Of a stretch of DNA of 64,000 bases, positions 9,037 to 17,788 are shown piece by piece. A program made the position numbers and the translations under genes. The notes under the pieces were generated by a model. That model was not told the DNA's origin and did no database searches. It saw only the letters and a program-made list of their open reading frames with translations. Numbering within the stretch: the stretch's first letter is position 1; each line of letters opens with the position of its first letter. Origin of the DNA: Verrucomicrobiia bacterium (GTDB lineage Bacteria > Verrucomicrobiota > Verrucomicrobiia > Limisphaerales > UBA8199); NCBI GenBank assembly GCA_035946615.1, contig DASYZB010000115.1:39357-103356 (forward strand), given 5' to 3'.

Positions 9037-10488
9037 GTGAGTGGCCTTGCCGAGCGCGTTGCGCAATCAATCCGCAATCAGGGTTTGCTCCGCCGTGGAG
9101 ACTCCGTCCTGGTGGCTGTTTCAGGAGGCCTGGATTCGATGGTACTGCTTGCAGTTCTTCACACCCTGGCCCAAAAGAATCGATGGAGGCTGATCGTTGG
9201 CCATCTGAACCATCGGCTCCGGGGCCGCAGCAGCGACGCCGATGAGCGGCTGGTTTGCCGCGCGGCACAGAGCTTGGGTTTGCGCGCTGTGGTCGAGTCA
9301 GCCGATGTGCCCGGGTTTGCAAAAAGCGCAAAAATCTCAATGGAAATGGCGGGACGCAAGCTGCGCCATGATTTCCTGGCCGGTGCCGCCGCTCGCGTGG
9401 GGGCAAGGGCAATCGCCTTGGCCCACCATGCTGACGATCAAATCGAGCTTTTCCTGCTGCGCCTGCTGCGGGGCAGCGGCGGCGAAGGCCTTGCCGGGAT
9501 GAGATGGCGAAGCCCATCGCCGAGCGACCGAAAGGTCCAGTTGGTCCGGCCGCTCCTCGATCAACCCAAATCGGTGTTGCGTGAATATGCCCGGCTAAAT
9601 GGAATTCGGTTTCGGGAAGACGCGACGAATGCATGTCTGGATATCGCCCGGAACCGAGTGCGCCATGAGTTGCTCCCGTTTCTGCGAACCAAGTACCAGC
9701 CCGCGGTAGATAGGACCTTGCTGCGCGTTGCCTCCATCATTGGGGCCGAAGCGGACTTCATCTCGGCTTGGGCGCAGCAGTGGTTACGACAAACGCGCAC
9801 GATTAGGGGCGATCGACCGCGTGGAAGTCCCCCACTCAAAGGAGAGCCAATCCCCTTTGAGAACTTGCACGCCGCGGTTCAGCGGCGCTGTCTTGAACTG
9901 CAATTGCGCGAACACCACATTGCGCCGGCCTTTGATCTGGTCGAACAGTTGCGTTTGACCGCCGAAAAAAAAATCACCATCGGAAGAGCGGGTGCGCCAA
10001 AAGCTAAGCCAATAGGCGTCCCCGAACGGAGCGCGGTCGTGCGAGATAAACAGGGCATTCTACATGTGCAAAATGCGGCAAGGCCATTTAGCAACACCAG
10101 CGAGCTGGAAGTGCGCTTGGGAAAGGCTGGACGGATTGTTTTTGAGGGGTTAAACGTGGCATGGAAGGTCTTGGAGGGCGCGCCGGGCCGAGTGGCTAAG
10201 TCATTGACTGGACGTGAGTTCTTCGATGCGGAAAAGGTTGGCAGCCGGGTTCTGCTGCGGCATTGGCTGCCTGGGGACCGCTTTCAGCCCATTGGCATGC
10301 CCCGTTCGGTAAAACTCCAGGATTTTCTCACCAACCGTAAGGTGCCGCAGGGAGAGCGCCACCGATTAATTGTGGCTACCACGCCTCTGGGTGAAGTGTT
10401 TTGGGTTGAGGGCCAAAGGGTAACGGAACGGTTTAAGCTTACGGCCAAGACCATTCGCCGCTTGCATTGGACTTGGCGACGGCTTTAA
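9037..10488 (+). CDS. tilS: tRNA(Ile)-lysidine synthase
   Basis: A 483-aa protein. The PP-loop ATPase motif SGGLDSM lies at 29-35, followed by HLNHRLRGRSSDADE and the IALAHHADDQIELFLLRLLRGSG motif typical of TilS. C-terminal substrate-binding and TilS_C regions follow (about 250-480, with RHWLPGDRFQPIGM and a late KVPQGERHRL). It makes lysidine at C34 of tRNA-Ile(CAU) so that AUA is read as Ile; it uses ATP and lysine. The start is GTG, preceded by CAGAGG. It is followed immediately by the ftsH region, an arrangement (tilS-ftsH, often with hpt) conserved in many bacteria. Confidence 0.93.
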   Translation: MSGLAERVAQSIRNQGLLRRGDSVLVAVSGGLDSMVLLAVLHTLAQKNRWRLIVGHLNHRLRGRSSDADERLVCRAAQSLGLRAVVESADVPGFAKSAKISMEMAGRKLRHDFLAGAAARVGARAIALAHHADDQIELFLLRLLRGSGGEGLAGMRWRSPSPSDRKVQLVRPLLDQPKSVLREYARLNGIRFREDATNACLDIARNRVRHELLPFLRTKYQPAVDRTLLRVASIIGAEADFISAWAQQWLRQTRTIRGDRPRGSPPLKGEPIPFENLHAAVQRRCLELQLREHHIAPAFDLVEQLRLTAEKKITIGRAGAPKAKPIGVPERSAVVRDKQGILHVQNAARPFSNTSELEVRLGKAGRIVFEGLNVAWKVLEGAPGRVAKSLTGREFFDAEKVGSRVLLRHWLPGDRFQPIGMPRSVKLQDFLTNRKVPQGERHRLIVATTPLGEVFWVEGQRVTERFKLTAKTIRRLHWTWRRL

Positions 10489-10545
10489 TTGAGGCGGTTG
10501 CGGCCCTGGGGTGGAGATGGTAGTTTATGCGCAACTGATTTTAAG

Positions 10546-12564
10546 ATGGCAGACGATAATAAATATAACGACGACGACAAGAATTCCCGAAAGGGCGGCG
10601 AGTTTCGAGTACCGCCCCGTACTTGGATTGTTTGGATTGCAATTTTTGGCGGCATCATTCTTCTGATGCTCTTCAAGGAGCGGATGGATTCGCCCAATGA
10701 CGCGATTAGCCAAGCCACTTTTCAACGGCTGGTTGAATCGAACCTGATCACCCAAGCCACAATTAACTACAGCCCGCCCCAAAGCGCCTCCCTCACGGAG
10801 GTCGTGGGCAAATACATGAAAATAGAGGGGGACCACAAGGTCGAGGCGCCATTCCACGCCAAAGTGCGATTGACCCCCAAAATGGAGGAGAAACTCCTTA
10901 ACGACGGCTTTGAACCGCACGAGCCCAATACCATGCTCTTGAGCGTGGTTTGGAGTGTGTTGCCCATCGTGTTGATCGCCACGCTGATTTGGTTCTTTTT
11001 TATTCGCCAGATCAAAATGGCAGGCAAAGGCGCGCTGAGCTTCGGCAAGAGCAAAGCGCGGTTGCTGGCCAAGGAGCGCAACAAGACCACCTTCAAAGAT
11101 GTCGCCGGTATCGATGAGGCCATCGAGGAGGTCTCCGAGTTGGTGGAGTTCCTGAAGGACCCGAAAAAGTTTCAGCGCCTGGGCGGGCGTATTCCAAAAG
11201 GTGTGCTGATGGTTGGGCCTCCCGGAACGGGTAAGACCTTGCTGGCCAAGGCCATTGCCGGGGAAGCCGACGCCGCCTTTTTCAGCATCAGCGGTTCCGA
11301 TTTCGTCGAGATGTTCGTCGGCGTGGGCGCCAGCCGCGTGCGCGATATGTTCGAACAGGCTCGCAAGAACACCCCATGCTTGATTTTTATAGATGAAATC
11401 GACGCGGTTGGCCGGAGTCGTGGCCATGGCCTGGGTGGCGGCAACGATGAACGCGAACAGACCCTCAACGCGCTCTTGGTCGAGATGGATGGGTTCGATA
11501 CGCAGGAGGGCATTATTATCATTGCGGCAACCAACCGCCCTGACGTCCTCGACCCGGCGCTGCTGCGCCCTGGCCGATTTGATCGGCAGGTCACAGTTAA
11601 TTTGCCGGACGTGCGCGGCCGGGAGGCCATTCTCAAGGTCCATGCTAAAAACGTGAAGCTCTCGCCGGCGGTCGATTTGTCGGTGATCGCTCGTGGCACC
11701 CCGGGTTATTCTGGCGCCGAATTGGCGAATTTGCTTAACGAAGCGGCCCTGCTTGCAGCGAGTGAGAACAAGAAGGCCGTGAGCATGGAAGAATTGGAAG
11801 AGGCGCGCGACAAGGTTCGTTGGGGACGCGAACGGCGCAGCCTGGCGATGACGGATGAAGACAAGAAGTTTACCGCCTGGCACGAAGCGGGTCATGCCCT
11901 GGTCAATGTCCTGCTCGAACACACCCATCCTCTTCACAAGGTCACTATTATCCCGCGCGGCCAGTCGCTCGGCTCGACCATGTCGCTGCCTAAGAATGAT
12001 ATCCTCAACCGGCGCCGCAAGGAGATGCTGGACATGATAGCCGTGACGATGGCGGGCCGTATCGCTGAGGAAATCATCTCGGGTGATATTTCCAGCGGGG
12101 CCGCGGGCGACATCCAGCAGGCCACGAACATGGCTCGTGCCATGGTCACCCAATGGGGGATGAGCGATCGACTCGGCATGGTGCAATATGGAGATGACGA
12201 TGAGTTCGTCTTTCTAGGACGCGAGGTTTCCCGAGCCAAGGTTTACAGCGAGTTTACCGCGCAGGAAATCGACACCGAGGTGAAGCGGATTATTGACGCA
12301 GCCTATAAAACGGCCAAGGACCTGCTGGTGTCCAATCGGGATAAGCTCGAGCTGATTGCCAAATCCTTGCTCGAGTACGAGACACTCGACGGCGACCAGG
12401 TTCATGAAATTGTGCAGACCGGGAAGTTCACCCCGCCGCCGCCCATGCCCGATGTCCAGCCGCCACTGGGCGCTCCTGCCGGAACGCCCTTGCCCGAGCC
12501 GCCTGGCAAGCCCGCCAAGCCCAACCTGCCCGGTTTGGGCACGCCAGCGCCAGCAGCGGTGTAA
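10546..12564 (+). CDS. ftsH: ATP-dependent zinc metalloprotease FtsH
   Basis: A 672-aa protein from the ATG at 10546. An upstream in-frame TTG at 10489 touches the tilS stop but adds a peptide unlike FtsH. The order is: Asp/Lys-rich N-tail, TM1 (about 26-43), a short periplasmic domain, TM2 (about 130-152), an AAA+ domain with Walker A GPPGTGKT (224-231), Walker B LIFIDEID, second region of homology [19 protein letters not shown], and the zinc site HEAGH (446-450). The C-terminus is Pro/Ala-rich ([14 protein letters not shown]). It degrades misfolded and regulatory membrane proteins at the inner membrane. Confidence 0.96.
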   Translation: MADDNKYNDDDKNSRKGGEFRVPPRTWIVWIAIFGGIILLMLFKERMDSPNDAISQATFQRLVESNLITQATINYSPPQSASLTEVVGKYMKIEGDHKVEAPFHAKVRLTPKMEEKLLNDGFEPHEPNTMLLSVVWSVLPIVLIATLIWFFFIRQIKMAGKGALSFGKSKARLLAKERNKTTFKDVAGIDEAIEEVSELVEFLKDPKKFQRLGGRIPKGVLMVGPPGTGKTLLAKAIAGEADAAFFSISGSDFVEMFVGVGASRVRDMFEQARKNTPCLIFIDEIDAVGRSRGHGLGGGNDEREQTLNALLVEMDGFDTQEGIIIIAATNRPDVLDPALLRPGRFDRQVTVNLPDVRGREAILKVHAKNVKLSPAVDLSVIARGTPGYSGAELANLLNEAALLAASENKKAVSMEELEEARDKVRWGRERRSLAMTDEDKKFTAWHEAGHALVNVLLEHTHPLHKVTIIPRGQSLGSTMSLPKNDILNRRRKEMLDMIAVTMAGRIAEEIISGDISSGAAGDIQQATNMARAMVTQWGMSDRLGMVQYGDDDEFVFLGREVSRAKVYSEFTAQEIDTEVKRIIDAAYKTAKDLLVSNRDKLELIAKSLLEYETLDGDQVHEIVQTGKFTPPPPMPDVQPPLGAPAGTPLPEPPGKPAKPNLPGLGTPAPAAV

Positions 12565-12589
12565 AGGGGTCCGCGGACCAACCATCGAG

Positions 12590-12637
12590 GGCGCGCTAGC
12601 AGTCATAGACTGCGATGGTCCTCTACCGCTTTTGGAT
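12590..12637 (-). repeat. R1 intergenic repeat, inverted copy
   Basis: The reverse complement reads AAAGCGGTAGAGGACC, then a weak core hairpin, then a GCGCGCC tail. It aligns with the 12714-12760 copy in opposite orientation, and the two flank 76 bp of unassigned sequence between ftsH and rpe. Confidence 0.5.
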
Positions 12638-12713
12638 GTCCTTTCATTCTAAACTCGCCTGCCCAATTCAATGCCACCGGGCGTGAGAGTGCAGCTTTAC
12701 GCAACATGCGGCC

Positions 12714-12760
12714 TAAAAGCGCCCGAGGACTGGCGCAGTCCACGACGCTTCGCGCGGACC
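12714..12760 (+). repeat. R1 intergenic repeat, best-preserved copy
   Basis: TAAAAGCGCCCGAGGACTG is followed by GCG and CAGTCC, then ACGACGCTTCGCGCGG. The centre is a perfect 6-bp stem (GGACTG/CAGTCC) with a 3-nt loop at 12727-12741. It lies in the 283-bp gap between ftsH and rpe. Confidence 0.65.
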
Positions 12761-12847
12761 AGGGCCGGAAGAGGCCAGGAGGGCCCCGGCGGCTAAGGAG
12801 TTTATTCCCCATTCGACAACCGCCCCGGTTCTCTTTAGCGTATCGGG

Positions 12848-13552
12848 ATGATAATTGCGCCCTCGTTGCTCGCAGCGGATTTTGGGCGTTTGGCCAAAGA
12901 GACTCAACGGGTCAATCGCTCCGGGGCAGACCGCTTGCACCTGGACATCATGGACGGACATTTTGTGCAGAACATTTCCTTCGGACCCGCTGTGGTCAAG
13001 ACCGTTCGTCCGCTAAGCCGTTTGTTCTTTGACGTACACCTGATGTGCTCGAAGCCGGAGATTCTGCTCGAGCCCTTTGCCCGGGCAGGCGCCGATCAGA
13101 TGAATATTCATATTGAGCTCGGCGACCAGGTGACATCTTTGATCTGGCGGATCAAAGCCCTGGGCAGAAAGGTTGGCCTGGCCATTAATCCGCCAACCGG
13201 CATCGCCATGGTGCAGCCGTTCCTCGACCAAATCGACGCCCTCCTCATCATGACCGTCAATCCGGGCTTTGGCGGGCAGGCATTCATTTACGAGATGTTG
13301 CCCAAGATTCAGCAGGCCCATGCCTGGCGGCGCGACCGTCGCTTGCGCTTCGACATCGGGGTGGACGGGGGGATTGATTTCAAAACCGCCGCCGAATGCG
13401 CCCATGCCGGCGCCGACACATTCATCAGCGGCACAACCCTCTTTGAGCATCGCAATCTCGCCGCTGCTGTTCGCAAAATGCGCAAAGCGGCAGAGGCGGC
13501 GCAAGTCTCGGATTCTTCTCCGGTCAACGTCCTGAACCCTAAGCCGGCCTAG
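12848..13552 (+). CDS. rpe: Ribulose-phosphate 3-epimerase
   Basis: A 234-aa TIM-barrel enzyme. It begins IIAPSLLAADFGRL, with LHLDIMDGHFVQNISFGP (metal and catalytic Asp/His), FDVHLMCSKPE, MTVNPGFGGQAFI (the flexible lid loop) and DIGVDGGIDFKTA with the second catalytic Asp. It interconverts D-ribulose 5-phosphate and D-xylulose 5-phosphate in the pentose phosphate pathway. It needs no cofactor beyond a divalent metal. The start is the ATG at 12848. The phosphohexomutase gene follows after 27 bp and is probably co-transcribed. Confidence 0.95.
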   Translation: MIIAPSLLAADFGRLAKETQRVNRSGADRLHLDIMDGHFVQNISFGPAVVKTVRPLSRLFFDVHLMCSKPEILLEPFARAGADQMNIHIELGDQVTSLIWRIKALGRKVGLAINPPTGIAMVQPFLDQIDALLIMTVNPGFGGQAFIYEMLPKIQQAHAWRRDRRLRFDIGVDGGIDFKTAAECAHAGADTFISGTTLFEHRNLAAAVRKMRKAAEAAQVSDSSPVNVLNPKPA

Positions 13553-13579
13553 CCTGCCTCGGTCTGCCGCATTCGCGCA

Positions 13580-14998
13580 ATGGCAACGATCAAATTTGGA
13601 ACGGATGGGTGGCGGGCGGTTATCGCCGAGGATTTTACCTTTTCCAACGTCGAGCGCGTCGCGCAGGCCGCTGCCGATTTTTGGCGGGCAAATCCTGTTT
13701 CCGGCACTGACCAGCGGGTGGTGGTTGGCTTTGACCGCCGGTTTCTTTCCGATCACTTCGGACGGCGCGCGGCCCAGGTTCTCGCAGGCAATGGCTTCGA
13801 AGTGCTGCTCGTGCCGGACCCAACACCTACGCCCTCGGTCTCCTACGCCGTAAAAACCCGGCGCGCTGCCGGCGGGGTCATGATCACAGCAAGCCATAAT
13901 CCCCCCATTTTTAACGGCTTTAAACTCAAATCTCACTTCGGCGCCTCAGAGGAGCCAGAGAAATGCCAAGCCATCGAAGCACTGCTGGACCGCAATCCGG
14001 TTCAGTCCCTGGAACTGAGCGCCGCTATTAAGGCAGGTAAAATCTTGATAAAGGACCTGCGCCCGGCGCATTTCGCCGCCTTAAAGAAACTGGTGGATTT
14101 TAAACTCGTTGCGCGCTCGAAATTGCGTTTTGCCCATGAGGCGCTGTTTGGTGTGGGCGCCGGGTGTTTCGAGCAACTCCTGGCCGGCACAACATGCCGA
14201 GTCACAACTTTGAACGGCCAGCACGACCCGCTCTTTGGCGGCATTAACCCCGAGCCGATTGAAAAGAATTATGGCCGCAGCGCGGCGTTCTTGAGGAAAC
14301 ATCCTCATGACATTTGCCTTGTCACCGATGGGGATGCTGATCGGGTCGGCGCCATGGATGGCCGGGGGCGGGCCCTCTCCACCCATCAGGTCATCTGTCT
14401 GTTGTTGCATCATTTCGTCGCCAACCGGCAGGGCAAGGGACGGGTCGTCAAAGCCCTGACGACGACCTCGATGGTGGATAAGATGTGCGCTGCGTATGGG
14501 CTGGAGTTGAGCGAGACTGGGGTGGGTTTCAAGTATATCGCCGCAGAGATGATTAAGGGCGGTGTATTGCTCGGCGCTGAAGAGAGCGGCGGGATAGGGT
14601 TCCCCGGGCATATCCCCGAGCGAGATGGCATTGCGGCCGGCCTGGTGCTGCTGGAATTGCTGGCGACCGAACGGGTGTCGGTCAACCGATTGATCGCGCG
14701 CCTTGAGCGGCAGTTTGGTCCGCACCGTTATGGCCGCATCGATGCTCAATTTCCGCTCGAACAGCGTAGCGCGTTGATGGAATTCCTGACCAGGAATCCT
14801 CCCGCCAAACTGCTCTGCTCTCCCCTGGCCGAGCTGAAAGCTTACGACGGCGTGAAGTTTATCGCCCAAGACACCTCCTGGCTGATGGTCCGCGGTTCCG
14901 GCACTGAACCTATCCTGCGTATCTATGCGGAGGCCCCTACGGGCGCGGATGTGAAGAAATTGCTAGCCTTAGGGGTGGAACTCACGCGCAAGGTCTAG
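13580..14998 (+). CDS. Alpha-D-phosphohexomutase (phosphoglucomutase/phosphomannomutase)
   Basis: A 472-aa protein with all four family sites: the phosphoserine loop TASHNPP, the metal loop DGDADRVGAMDG, the sugar-specificity loop GAEESGGIGFPGH, and the phosphate-binding loop RGSGTEPILRIY near the C-terminus. The GEESGG-type loop favours glucose/mannose phosphates over glucosamine phosphate (GlmM), so PGM or PMM is the best call. It interconverts hexose 1- and 6-phosphates for glycogen, LPS or nucleotide-sugar synthesis. It sits 27 bp after rpe. Confidence 0.9.
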   Translation: MATIKFGTDGWRAVIAEDFTFSNVERVAQAAADFWRANPVSGTDQRVVVGFDRRFLSDHFGRRAAQVLAGNGFEVLLVPDPTPTPSVSYAVKTRRAAGGVMITASHNPPIFNGFKLKSHFGASEEPEKCQAIEALLDRNPVQSLELSAAIKAGKILIKDLRPAHFAALKKLVDFKLVARSKLRFAHEALFGVGAGCFEQLLAGTTCRVTTLNGQHDPLFGGINPEPIEKNYGRSAAFLRKHPHDICLVTDGDADRVGAMDGRGRALSTHQVICLLLHHFVANRQGKGRVVKALTTTSMVDKMCAAYGLELSETGVGFKYIAAEMIKGGVLLGAEESGGIGFPGHIPERDGIAAGLVLLELLATERVSVNRLIARLERQFGPHRYGRIDAQFPLEQRSALMEFLTRNPPAKLLCSPLAELKAYDGVKFIAQDTSWLMVRGSGTEPILRIYAEAPTGADVKKLLALGVELTRKV

Positions 14999-15010
14999 CC
15001 ATTAGGTCGT

Positions 15011-15129
15011 GACACGAATTTTGCGAATTCGCACGGAAGGGCGGAATTGCGTCTTGTAGCCAAGTGAATGGGCCCTTGCGCTACCGTGGGCTTCGAAACA
15101 ATTCGTGTTAATTAGTGAAAATTCGTGTC
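15011..15129. repeat. 12-bp inverted repeat with internal R3 direct repeat
   Basis: GACACGAATTTT at 15011-15022 is the exact reverse complement of AAAATTCGTGTC at 15118-15129. The right part also contains ATTCGTGTTAATTAGTG, a motif recurring in diverged form at 48908-48940. It fills most of the 186-bp gap between the phosphohexomutase and the Gfo/Idh/MocA gene. Confidence 0.6.
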
Positions 15130-15184
15130 TCACCGGATTCTCTATGCTCTTGCCTTTGACCGCGCTTGGACCTAAAACCATTCC

Positions 15185-16525
15185 ATGAACCGCCGGAAAT
15201 TCCTTCAGCTCGGGGCCGCAGGTTTGGCTTTGTCCTCGCTGGGCAGCTATGCCGCTGAATTCGCAGACCAGAAAAAGCGCGTGGGCCTTATCGGGACAGG
15301 ATGGTATGGCAAATGCGATTTATTACGTTTAATCCAAGTCGCCCCCGTCGAGGTGGTCTCGCTGTGCGATGTCGATAAGCATATGCTGGCTGAGGCCGCC
15401 GACATCGTCGCCTCCCGCCAGCTTTCCAAGAAAAAGCCGCGGACTTACTCCGATTACCGCGAGATGCTCAAGGAAAAGGACCTCGACATCGTGCTCATTG
15501 CCACACCCGATCACTGGCATGCGTTGGCGATGATCGCGGCAGTCGAATCCGGGGCGGACATTTATGTTCAGAAACCGATCAGCGTGGACATCCGCGAGGG
15601 CCAGGCGATGCTCGCCGCCGCCCGCAAATACCAGCGCGTTGTCCAGGTTGGCACCCAACGCCGCAGCACACCCCATTTGATCGAAGCTCGCGACAGCATT
15701 ATTAAAGAAGGCAAGCTCGGCAAAATCGCCTTGGTTGAAATCTGCTGCTATTACCACATGCGCTCCTCCCAGAACCCTCCCGATAGCGCGCCGCCGGACT
15801 ATTTGGATTGGGAGATGTGGACAGGTCCCGCCCCGATGCGGCCCTACAACCGAATGATCCATCCGCGTGGTTGGCGCGCCTTTATGGAATACGGCAATGG
15901 CATCGTCGGGGACATGTGCATCCATATGTTCGACATGGCCCGCTGGATGCTCGATTTGGGCTGGCCAAAAACCGTCGATTCATCCGGCGGCATCCTGGTG
16001 AGCAAAGGCGGCAAAGCCGACATATCCGACACCCAAACGGCCACGTTCGATTTTGGCGACCTGCAGATCGTCTGGCAGCACCGCACCTGGGGCGATGCGC
16101 CCGACCCGAAATATCCGTGGGCAGCCACCTTTTACGGCGATAAAGGGACGCTGAAGGCGAGTGTCATGAGCTACGATTTCATTCCCACAAACGGCAGACA
16201 ACCGGTGCATAAAGACGTCACCTATGAGTTCGAGCAATATCCCGAGGATAGGACCGAAAAGGACCTGGAACGGCATGTCGCCCCAGCCATTCGCGGGCAT
16301 ATGAAAAACCTCCTGGCCTGTATTGCAACTCGCGGCAAGCCGGTGGCCGATATCGAACAGGGCTACATTTCGACGGCGTCCTGCATCCTTGCCAATCTCT
16401 CGATGAAGTTGAAGCGCAGTCTGGCGTGGGACCCGGCGAGTGGCCGAATTGCCGGCGATGAAGATGCCAACCGTCTTCTAAGCCGCACCTATCGCGCGCC
16501 TTGGGTGCATCCCGAGCCGGTATAG
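15185..16525 (+). CDS. Tat-exported Gfo/Idh/MocA family oxidoreductase
   Basis: A 446-aa protein. The N-terminus is a twin-arginine-type signal (NRRKFLQLGAAGLALSSLGSYA), so a folded cofactor-bearing enzyme is probably exported. The Rossmann NAD(P) domain begins KRVGLIGTGWYGK, and the family YVQKPISVDI (EKP-like) motif lies near 125. The C-terminal alpha/beta domain carries WRAFMEYGNGIVGDMCIHMFDMARWML, which includes the GxxxDxxxHxxD pattern. Such secreted oxidoreductases are abundant in Verrucomicrobia and Planctomycetes and are linked to sugar or inositol breakdown. The substrate is unknown. Confidence 0.88.
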   Translation: MNRRKFLQLGAAGLALSSLGSYAAEFADQKKRVGLIGTGWYGKCDLLRLIQVAPVEVVSLCDVDKHMLAEAADIVASRQLSKKKPRTYSDYREMLKEKDLDIVLIATPDHWHALAMIAAVESGADIYVQKPISVDIREGQAMLAAARKYQRVVQVGTQRRSTPHLIEARDSIIKEGKLGKIALVEICCYYHMRSSQNPPDSAPPDYLDWEMWTGPAPMRPYNRMIHPRGWRAFMEYGNGIVGDMCIHMFDMARWMLDLGWPKTVDSSGGILVSKGGKADISDTQTATFDFGDLQIVWQHRTWGDAPDPKYPWAATFYGDKGTLKASVMSYDFIPTNGRQPVHKDVTYEFEQYPEDRTEKDLERHVAPAIRGHMKNLLACIATRGKPVADIEQGYISTASCILANLSMKLKRSLAWDPASGRIAGDEDANRLLSRTYRAPWVHPEPV

Positions 16526-16698
16526 CTGCTAAATGCTCCAACATCTTTCCCGTTAAGACATGACCTTTACCCAACCTTCAGCGCTGAATCAAAAACGAAG
16601 ATATTCTTGTCCTTGAATGCCGAGGGGGTGTCACGCGAACTCGGCAGCCTCCCTGTCCTGCTTTACTTTCGAGCGTCCATCGCGCATGGTAGGCAGGC

Positions 16699-17739
16699 AT
16701 GATCATTTTGGGATTACGTTGGTTGACATTTTTCGGTTGCCTGGTGCTCTTCCTTGCTCGCGGGGCGGAGACTGCCCCGGCGCCGGATTTCAATGAAGTC
16801 TATGGTCTAATTCAAAAGCACCTTGCAGGCAGCACTCCACAAGACCTGGACCGAACGGCGGTCGAAGCGCTCGTATCGGCTCTGAGCCCAAAGGTCTCGT
16901 TAGCTGGCCGCCCGGGCGTGGTAACTGAATCAGGCCGATTAGTCATTCAAACCAACCTGTTCGATGGTCCGATCTGTTATCTGCGTGTCAGTCAGATAGG
17001 GACAGGGCTGGCGGGCGCGCTCCAGGATGGTTGGAAAGGGCACGGAACTAATCAACTCAAAGGTCTTGTGCTTGATCTTAGGTATGCCGGCGGCACGGAT
17101 TACGCCTCGGCGGCAGATGCCGCAGGATTATTGATTAAAAATGAACAGCCACTGATGGATTGGGGCAATGGCGTGGTGATTTCCAAACCCAACCCGCAGG
17201 CATTGACCGTTCCGGTGGCGATCCTGGTCAACCGTAAAACCGCCGGGGCAGCCGAGGTTTTGGCCGCGGTCTTGCGGGAAGCAGGCGCCGGGCTGATTTT
17301 GGGCAGCCGCACTGCCGGCCAGGCCATGATTGCCCAGGAATACCCCTTGAACAATGGGCAGCAACTCCGTATTGCAACCGGGCCTATCCGGCTCGGAGAC
17401 GGCTCGGCAATCTCCCCGGAGGGACTCCAGCCCGATATCACCGTCGAGGTGAGCGCCCCGGACGAAAAGGCCTACTATGCCGATGCCTTCAAAGAGATTT
17501 CCAGGACCAATCGGATCGCCGGGAGCGGCCTTTCCGCAGCCAGAGACACGACTAACCGCGTGCGCCGGGTGCGGTTGAATGAAGCGGAGCTGGTGCGAGA
17601 GCGCAGAGATGGTTTGGACTCCGAGCTGCCGGCCACGGCCAATAGTCAAGCCGAACCGCCTTTGGTCCACGACCCGGTCCTGGCGAGGGCATTGGATTTA
17701 TTGAAAGGGCTGGCATTAGTGCGCCAATCGCGATTCTGA
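16699..17739 (+). CDS. S41-family-like peptidase, predicted catalytically inactive
   Basis: A 346-aa protein with a signal peptide ([23 protein letters not shown]). The core matches the C-terminal processing protease fold: [51 protein letters not shown] and a C-terminal [25 protein letters not shown]. Aligned with Prc/CtpA, the catalytic Ser of SASASE falls on Gly183 (TAGAAE) and the Lys 25 residues later falls on Gln208 (TAGQA, where GKG is usual). Both residues therefore appear to be lost. No PDZ domain is seen. The protein is probably periplasmic and may act as a binding or regulatory pseudo-protease. It lies 49 bp before the fusion gene. Confidence 0.78.
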   Translation: MIILGLRWLTFFGCLVLFLARGAETAPAPDFNEVYGLIQKHLAGSTPQDLDRTAVEALVSALSPKVSLAGRPGVVTESGRLVIQTNLFDGPICYLRVSQIGTGLAGALQDGWKGHGTNQLKGLVLDLRYAGGTDYASAADAAGLLIKNEQPLMDWGNGVVISKPNPQALTVPVAILVNRKTAGAAEVLAAVLREAGAGLILGSRTAGQAMIAQEYPLNNGQQLRIATGPIRLGDGSAISPEGLQPDITVEVSAPDEKAYYADAFKEISRTNRIAGSGLSAARDTTNRVRRVRLNEAELVRERRDGLDSELPATANSQAEPPLVHDPVLARALDLLKGLALVRQSRF

Positions 17740-17788
17740 TTTCCGCGTTGACGATTTTGGCAGGGCAACCCAAGTTCAGCAAATCGAG

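Noticed and set aside
10525..12186. 553-aa minus-strand frame opposite ftsH
   Set aside because: A shadow of a well-supported FtsH; no domain and His/Gln-rich artefact composition.
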